The notes beneath the pieces were generated by a model. That model saw only the letters and a list, made by a program, of their open reading frames with translations, made no database searches and was not told where the DNA came from. Positions 21,640 to 25,604 of a stretch of 25,604 nucleotides of DNA are shown here, piece by piece (positions within the stretch are counted from its first letter, which is position 1; every line of letters begins with the position of its first letter). The position numbers and the translations under genes are program-made. Origin of the DNA: G020353115 sp964481765. Lineage in GTDB: Bacteria > Bacteroidota > Bacteroidia > Bacteroidales > VadinHA17. The stretch is from the NCBI GenBank assembly GCA_964481765.1, contig CAYZVJ010000040.1:1-25604 (forward strand), in the 5' to 3' direction.

Positions 21640-22287
21640 TTAGTTTTCTTCGATTAACGCTTTGTTTTTCGCGCGTTGTACCCAGATGATGATCCCAACC
21701 GTGATCAGGGCCATGGGTGAAAGGATCATCAAACCGTTGTCTTCATATCCGATATTGTACAGCCCGATCTTTTCAAAGATGGGATACCCTAACAGTTCTC
21801 CCGAACCCAGCAGCTCCCTGAAAAAACCTACGATGATCAGAATAATGCCGTAGCCTGCGGCATTCCCGACTCCATCAAGGAATGATGGCCATGGCTTGTT
21901 ACCCAGAGCAAACGCTTCCAGCCGTCCCATGATGATGCAATTGGTGATGATCAGCCCGACAAATACCGAGAGCTGCCTGCTGACATCGTATGCAAATGCT
22001 TTCAACACCTGGTCAACCAGGATCACCATTAAGGCGATCACCGTTAGCTGTACGATAATCCTGATCCGCGGTGGAACACGTTTGCGGATCAGTGAGATGA
22101 CCACATTCGAAACGGCCAGAACGACCAGGACCGAAATAGCCATCACAATCGCAGGTTTCAGCTTGGCAGTAACGGCAAGTGCCGAACAGATCCCCAGAAC
22201 CTGAACGGTGATCGGATTCTCATCATTGAGGGGATTGGTTAATAACTTGATATTCTTCGTCGAGAATAACGGTTCCTTATCACTCAT
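21640..22287 (-). CDS. nqrD: Na+-NQR subunit D
   Basis: 215 aa, with six membrane helices, homologous to NqrE in inverted topology. Conserved cysteines C34 (LGICSALAVT) and C117 (TNCIIMGRLEAFA) complete the intramembrane Fe-S centre with NqrE. The start codon overlaps the end of nqrC by 8 bp, a sign of coupled translation. Confidence 0.97.
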   Translation of the reverse strand: MSDKEPLFSTKNIKLLTNPLNDENPITVQVLGICSALAVTAKLKPAIVMAISVLVVLAVSNVVISLIRKRVPPRIRIIVQLTVIALMVILVDQVLKAFAYDVSRQLSVFVGLIITNCIIMGRLEAFALGNKPWPSFLDGVGNAAGYGIILIIVGFFRELLGSGELLGYPIFEKIGLYNIGYEDNGLMILSPMALITVGIIIWVQRAKNKALIEEN

Positions 22288-22996
22288 CTTTTTTGCTCTT
22301 TTGATTCTTAAAATAATTTTCGTACCCGGATAGACAATCCATCAGCATCGCCTCCAGTCCCTTGCTGGTAATGGTCCCCCCGGATATAGCGTCCACCTCG
22401 TTGAGCCTTTTCGGATCGGCTTTTCCCCGGATCACCGCGATGGAGATAAAATCACCGGCTTCGTCAAAGATCTTCTTACCTGCAAATTGCTCCTGGAACC
22501 AGTCGGTGTTGATCTCGGCACCCAGCCCGGGGGTCTCTCCATCGTGATCGAAATTGGTGCCGTAAATACTGTTCATATCGTCAGAAAAAGAGACGTACCC
22601 ATAGATCGGACCCCAGAGTCCCTTTCCTTCTACCGGGACAATGTATTTCATCTCTCCCTCTTCCAACTCCCCGACAAAAACAGGGTATGCTCTCTCATCA
22701 TGCGGTTTCCTGATCTCCTTCTTCATGTCTACCTCAAAAGCGATCAGCTCCTCAACCATGCCCCCGCCCAGATCGACAACATAACTATCTTTTATATACT
22801 TGTCATATAGCTCCGCCGCCGTGGAGGCATCACTCTCAATATGGATGGATGCCAGGATGTTCTTTTTCTTTTCAACCTCAATATTCCTCTTCTGCAGGGG
22901 CTGGAGCAACATGGCAGTTGAAGAAAGAATGGCTGCCACCAGGATCACCATGATGGAAGAGAAGATAAAAATATAGGTATTACTGAATCTTTTCAT
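22280..22996 (-). CDS. nqrC: Na+-NQR subunit C (covalent FMN)
   Basis: 238 aa. One N-terminal membrane helix (about 8-31) is followed by a periplasmic FMN-binding domain. The flavinylation motif is D202-AISGG-T208-ITS, so Thr208 should carry the FMN added by ApbE. Supporting motifs are GKGLWGPIYGYVSF and HDGETPGLGAEI. It lies 12 bp after nqrB. Confidence 0.96.
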   Translation of the reverse strand: MKRFSNTYIFIFSSIMVILVAAILSSTAMLLQPLQKRNIEVEKKKNILASIHIESDASTAAELYDKYIKDSYVVDLGGGMVEELIAFEVDMKKEIRKPHDERAYPVFVGELEEGEMKYIVPVEGKGLWGPIYGYVSFSDDMNSIYGTNFDHDGETPGLGAEINTDWFQEQFAGKKIFDEAGDFISIAVIRGKADPKRLNEVDAISGGTITSKGLEAMLMDCLSGYENYFKNQKSKKDE

Positions 22997-23008
22997 TACG
23001 GGAAATTT

Positions 23009-24181
23009 CTATGATTGTGCACTGATTCTTGCTCGTTTAAGTCTCCGTTTAATATTCGCTTCAACCACATAGTGGTCGATCAGCGGGGCAAAGACATTCA
23101 TCAACAGGATTGCCAGCATAACCCCTTCAGGATAGGCAGGGTTCAAAACCCTGATCAGAATAGCCATGATACCGATGAGGAATCCGTAGATCCATTTTCC
23201 CTTTTCGGTTTGCGCTGCAGTTACCGGGTCAGTAGCCATGAAAACAGCTCCGAATGCAAATCCCCCCATTACCAGGTGTTGCCAGGCAGGTATCTCCATA
23301 AAGGGATTCACTGAAAAAAGATTCAGGATCAATCCCATGACCAGGCCGCCTGCAAAAACCGAAGTGATGATCTTCCAGCTGCCGACACCCGTATAGATGA
23401 GGATTACCGCACCAATAAGAATGGCAAGGGTTGATGTTTCACCAACCGACCCGGGAATGGTTCCCAGAAACATATCCCATATCGAAGGAATGTTATCGGT
23501 ATTTCCTGCCGCTGCTTCTGCCAGGGGAGTGGCTCCGCTGAAAGCTTGAACAATCTCCTCCCCTTTGGTTAGCTTCGAGATCCAGACGGTATCACCCGAC
23601 ATCCATCCCGGATAGGCAAAAAACAGGAATGCCCTTGCCGTTAATGCCGGATTCAGAATGTTCATACCCGTACCACCAAATACCTCCTTGCCGATGATTA
23701 CGGCAAAAGCTGTTGCAACGGCAAGCATCCAAAGGGGAACATCAATGGGAACAATCAACGGGATCAGAATACCGGATACCAGAAATCCTTCGTTGATTTC
23801 ATGCCCCCTGATCTGGGCAAAAATAAACTCAATGCCCAGTCCAACAACATAAGAAACAACGATCAGGGGCAAAACCCGCAGGAAACCATACCAGAAATTA
23901 CCCCAGAGTGTTGCTTCCGCATCAATAGAGAGGTGATACTGATACCCGGTGTTCCACATGCCGAATAACATGGCCGGAACCAGGGCAATAACCACCAGCG
24001 CCATCGTTCGTTTCATATCAACGCTGTCCCGCACATGAGACCCCGCAGTGGTTACCGTATTGGGGACATAAAGGAAAGTCTCAAATCCTTCAAAGGTCGA
24101 TTGCAGCTTTTCATACTTTCCCCCCTTTACGAAGTTAGGCTTGATCTTATCGATATATCTTCTTAAAGCTTTCATTATCAA
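23009..24181 (-). CDS. nqrB: Na+-NQR subunit B (Na+ channel, covalent FMN)
   Basis: 390 aa, with about ten membrane helices after a cytoplasmic N-terminal segment. It carries the main Na+ path, a covalent FMN and riboflavin. The flavinylation site is FSGATPLAEA with Thr218. The Asp usual three residues before the serine of the D-x-x-S-G-A-T motif is Gln212 here. FGGTGMNILNPALTARAFLFFAYPGWMSGD and FMATDPVTAAQTEKGKWIYG are family hallmarks. It lies 39 bp after nqrA. Confidence 0.97.
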   Translation of the reverse strand: MIMKALRRYIDKIKPNFVKGGKYEKLQSTFEGFETFLYVPNTVTTAGSHVRDSVDMKRTMALVVIALVPAMLFGMWNTGYQYHLSIDAEATLWGNFWYGFLRVLPLIVVSYVVGLGIEFIFAQIRGHEINEGFLVSGILIPLIVPIDVPLWMLAVATAFAVIIGKEVFGGTGMNILNPALTARAFLFFAYPGWMSGDTVWISKLTKGEEIVQAFSGATPLAEAAAGNTDNIPSIWDMFLGTIPGSVGETSTLAILIGAVILIYTGVGSWKIITSVFAGGLVMGLILNLFSVNPFMEIPAWQHLVMGGFAFGAVFMATDPVTAAQTEKGKWIYGFLIGIMAILIRVLNPAYPEGVMLAILLMNVFAPLIDHYVVEANIKRRLKRARISAQS

Positions 24182-24220
24182 TTTGTTATCAAAATATATT
24201 CAGGATTCATGTGAACAATA

Positions 24221-25573
24221 CTATCCAAGCTCTTTGATCATCAATTCAATCCCGTTCCGGACGATCGATTGAACTTCGGTTTTTGACGTGCATACGAATT
24301 CACAGAGAGCCATATCTTCCTCCGCAATTTCATAGATACCCAGGTTCTCCATTTTGTCAATGTCCTCCACCAGGATCGCCTTCAACAGGTGCATCGGGTA
24401 AATGTCCATGGGCAGGACCTTCTCGTATTGCCCGGTCATTACAAATGCACGCTTACCACCATTCAGGTTGGTATGCAGTGTAAATTCCCTTTTCGGTGTA
24501 AGCCAGGCAAGGAACGTCCTCGACATGCTGTATTTATTCACTCCCGGCAGGGCCCATCCGAGAAAATCATAATGGTCACCTTCCGGGATCACACTGACCA
24601 GTGAATCGTAATACCCGATATACCCATCGTTCAGAATCTTCTTCCCGGTAAGCACATTCCCGCTGACATAGCGAAGATTTCCCTCTGTCACATTATCCTT
24701 AACCAACGGCACAATGGATGCACCCAGCATCGTTTTAAAATACCGTGGTTTTTTCACTTCGGAACCAGCCAGCGCTACAATCCTCGATGCATCAAATATT
24801 CCCTTCTCAAAAAGCCGGCCGATGATAACAACATCCTGCGGATTAACCGTCCAGACAATATCCCCTTTGTTTATCGGATCAATATGATGGATCTGAATTC
24901 CCACATTACCCGCCGGATGGGGTCCCCTGAAGTGATGCAATTGTACGCGGTCAAGATCTTTAAAAACATCACATACCGGAAAGGTGCCGTTAACACCGAT
25001 GTGGATATCCCCCGCGGTAAGCTTCGACAGGGCTTTGATCCCTGTCTGAAAGGCATCGCGTTCTTCCTTTAACACAAAATCATAATCCGGTGCCAGCGGT
25101 GCAGTGTCAAAACCCGATATGAATATGGCTTTGGGAATGTCAGATCCATTGGCCATGATCTGGTAAGGTCGCTGACGGATGAAAGGCCACAAACCCGACT
25201 TCTGAAGATTTTCAATAACCTCTTCCCGCTCCATGCTCTCCGGATCACCCTGCCTGAATGACTCATAGGAAATCTGGGGATCAGCCTTCACCACCACTTC
25301 CAGTATCCTGCGACGCTCCCCCCGGGTAATGGACACAACCTTACCGCTTACCGGTGAGGTAAATAAAACCTCGGGATGATACTTATCAAAAAACAGGGGA
25401 GAACCGGCTTTCACTTCATGATCAACCTTGACCGTAAGTTTTGGTGTCAGACCGGGGAAATCGATGGGTTTTACTGCATACATCTCGGAAGGATCAGCCT
25501 GAACCAGAATCTTTTCAGCCTTTCCCTTTATCGGTATATCCAGGCCCCGCTTGATCTTTATTACTTTCGGCAT
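24221..25573 (-). CDS. nqrA: Na+-NQR subunit A (quinone-site subunit)
   Basis: 450 aa, soluble, on the cytoplasmic face, near the quinone site. Recognised by the start VIKIKRGLDIPIKGKA, KPIDFPGLTPKLTVKVDHEV, HPEVLFTSPVSGKVVSITRGERR, and VPLVKDNVTEGNLRYVSGNVLTG. It is the first gene of the operon nqrA-B-C-D-E-F-apbE, all with short gaps or overlaps. The promoter should lie just outside the window; only 31 bp upstream are visible and no complete -7 element is in them. Confidence 0.97.
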   Translation of the reverse strand: MPKVIKIKRGLDIPIKGKAEKILVQADPSEMYAVKPIDFPGLTPKLTVKVDHEVKAGSPLFFDKYHPEVLFTSPVSGKVVSITRGERRRILEVVVKADPQISYESFRQGDPESMEREEVIENLQKSGLWPFIRQRPYQIMANGSDIPKAIFISGFDTAPLAPDYDFVLKEERDAFQTGIKALSKLTAGDIHIGVNGTFPVCDVFKDLDRVQLHHFRGPHPAGNVGIQIHHIDPINKGDIVWTVNPQDVVIIGRLFEKGIFDASRIVALAGSEVKKPRYFKTMLGASIVPLVKDNVTEGNLRYVSGNVLTGKKILNDGYIGYYDSLVSVIPEGDHYDFLGWALPGVNKYSMSRTFLAWLTPKREFTLHTNLNGGKRAFVMTGQYEKVLPMDIYPMHLLKAILVEDIDKMENLGIYEIAEEDMALCEFVCTSKTEVQSIVRNGIELMIKELG

Positions 25574-25604
25574 GGTAAGCTTTTGATTTTATTTAATTTG
25601 CAAC

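Noticed and set aside
25574..25604. Promoter of nqrA
   Set aside because: Only 31 bp are visible upstream; there is no TAnnTTTG on the minus strand in them.

Overview
The window looks like a piece of a Bacteroidetes chromosome, probably a marine or anaerobic lineage of Bacteroidales or a relative. This is inferred from three things. Several genes are preceded by TAnnTTTG-type -7 elements, two of them with a TTG about 20 bp upstream, and there are no strong Shine-Dalgarno sequences. The protein families are typical of the phylum: OmpA-family proteins with TPR and PD40 propeller domains, a fused E1 alpha/beta oxoacid dehydrogenase, and a Na+-translocating NQR. The intergenic repeats also fit. 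I saw no rRNA, tRNA, CRISPR array, transposase or phage gene.

Layout, left to right. (1) The 3' end of an unidentified plus-strand gene (1-104) is followed by repeat-rich DNA and a minus-strand sodium:solute symporter. (2) recR, then a 654-aa membrane glycosyltransferase whose C-terminal half is an eroded polyprenyl-phosphate sugar transferase, then the E2 acyltransferase of a 2-oxoacid dehydrogenase. (3) Three tandem paralogous envelope proteins (6177-12979) share signal peptide, TPR and PD40 propeller but differ at the C-terminus: the first has three 68-residue repeats and a C-terminal membrane anchor, the second a CRD plus OmpA domain (PorE-like), the third OmpA without a CRD. yqgE follows. 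(4) A fused E1 alpha/beta dehydrogenase, the likely partner of the E2 gene about 8 kb upstream, is flanked by two palindromic REP-like elements. (5) A 72-aa cysteine-containing membrane protein (minus) diverges from an nhaC-type Na+/H+ antiporter (plus). (6) A complete minus-strand nqrABCDEF operon ends in apbE, the flavin transferase that loads FMN onto NqrB and NqrC.

Two themes emerge. One is sodium bioenergetics: NQR exports Na+, NhaC exchanges Na+ for H+, and the SSS transporter uses the Na+ gradient. The other is the envelope: the PD40 triplet could form an assembly touching both inner membrane and peptidoglycan, which is the most interesting uncharacterised system here. The gaps carry several classes of short repeats: degenerate 7- and 8-nt tandem repeats that start at gene stop codons, covarying mini-hairpins, and perfect palindromes.
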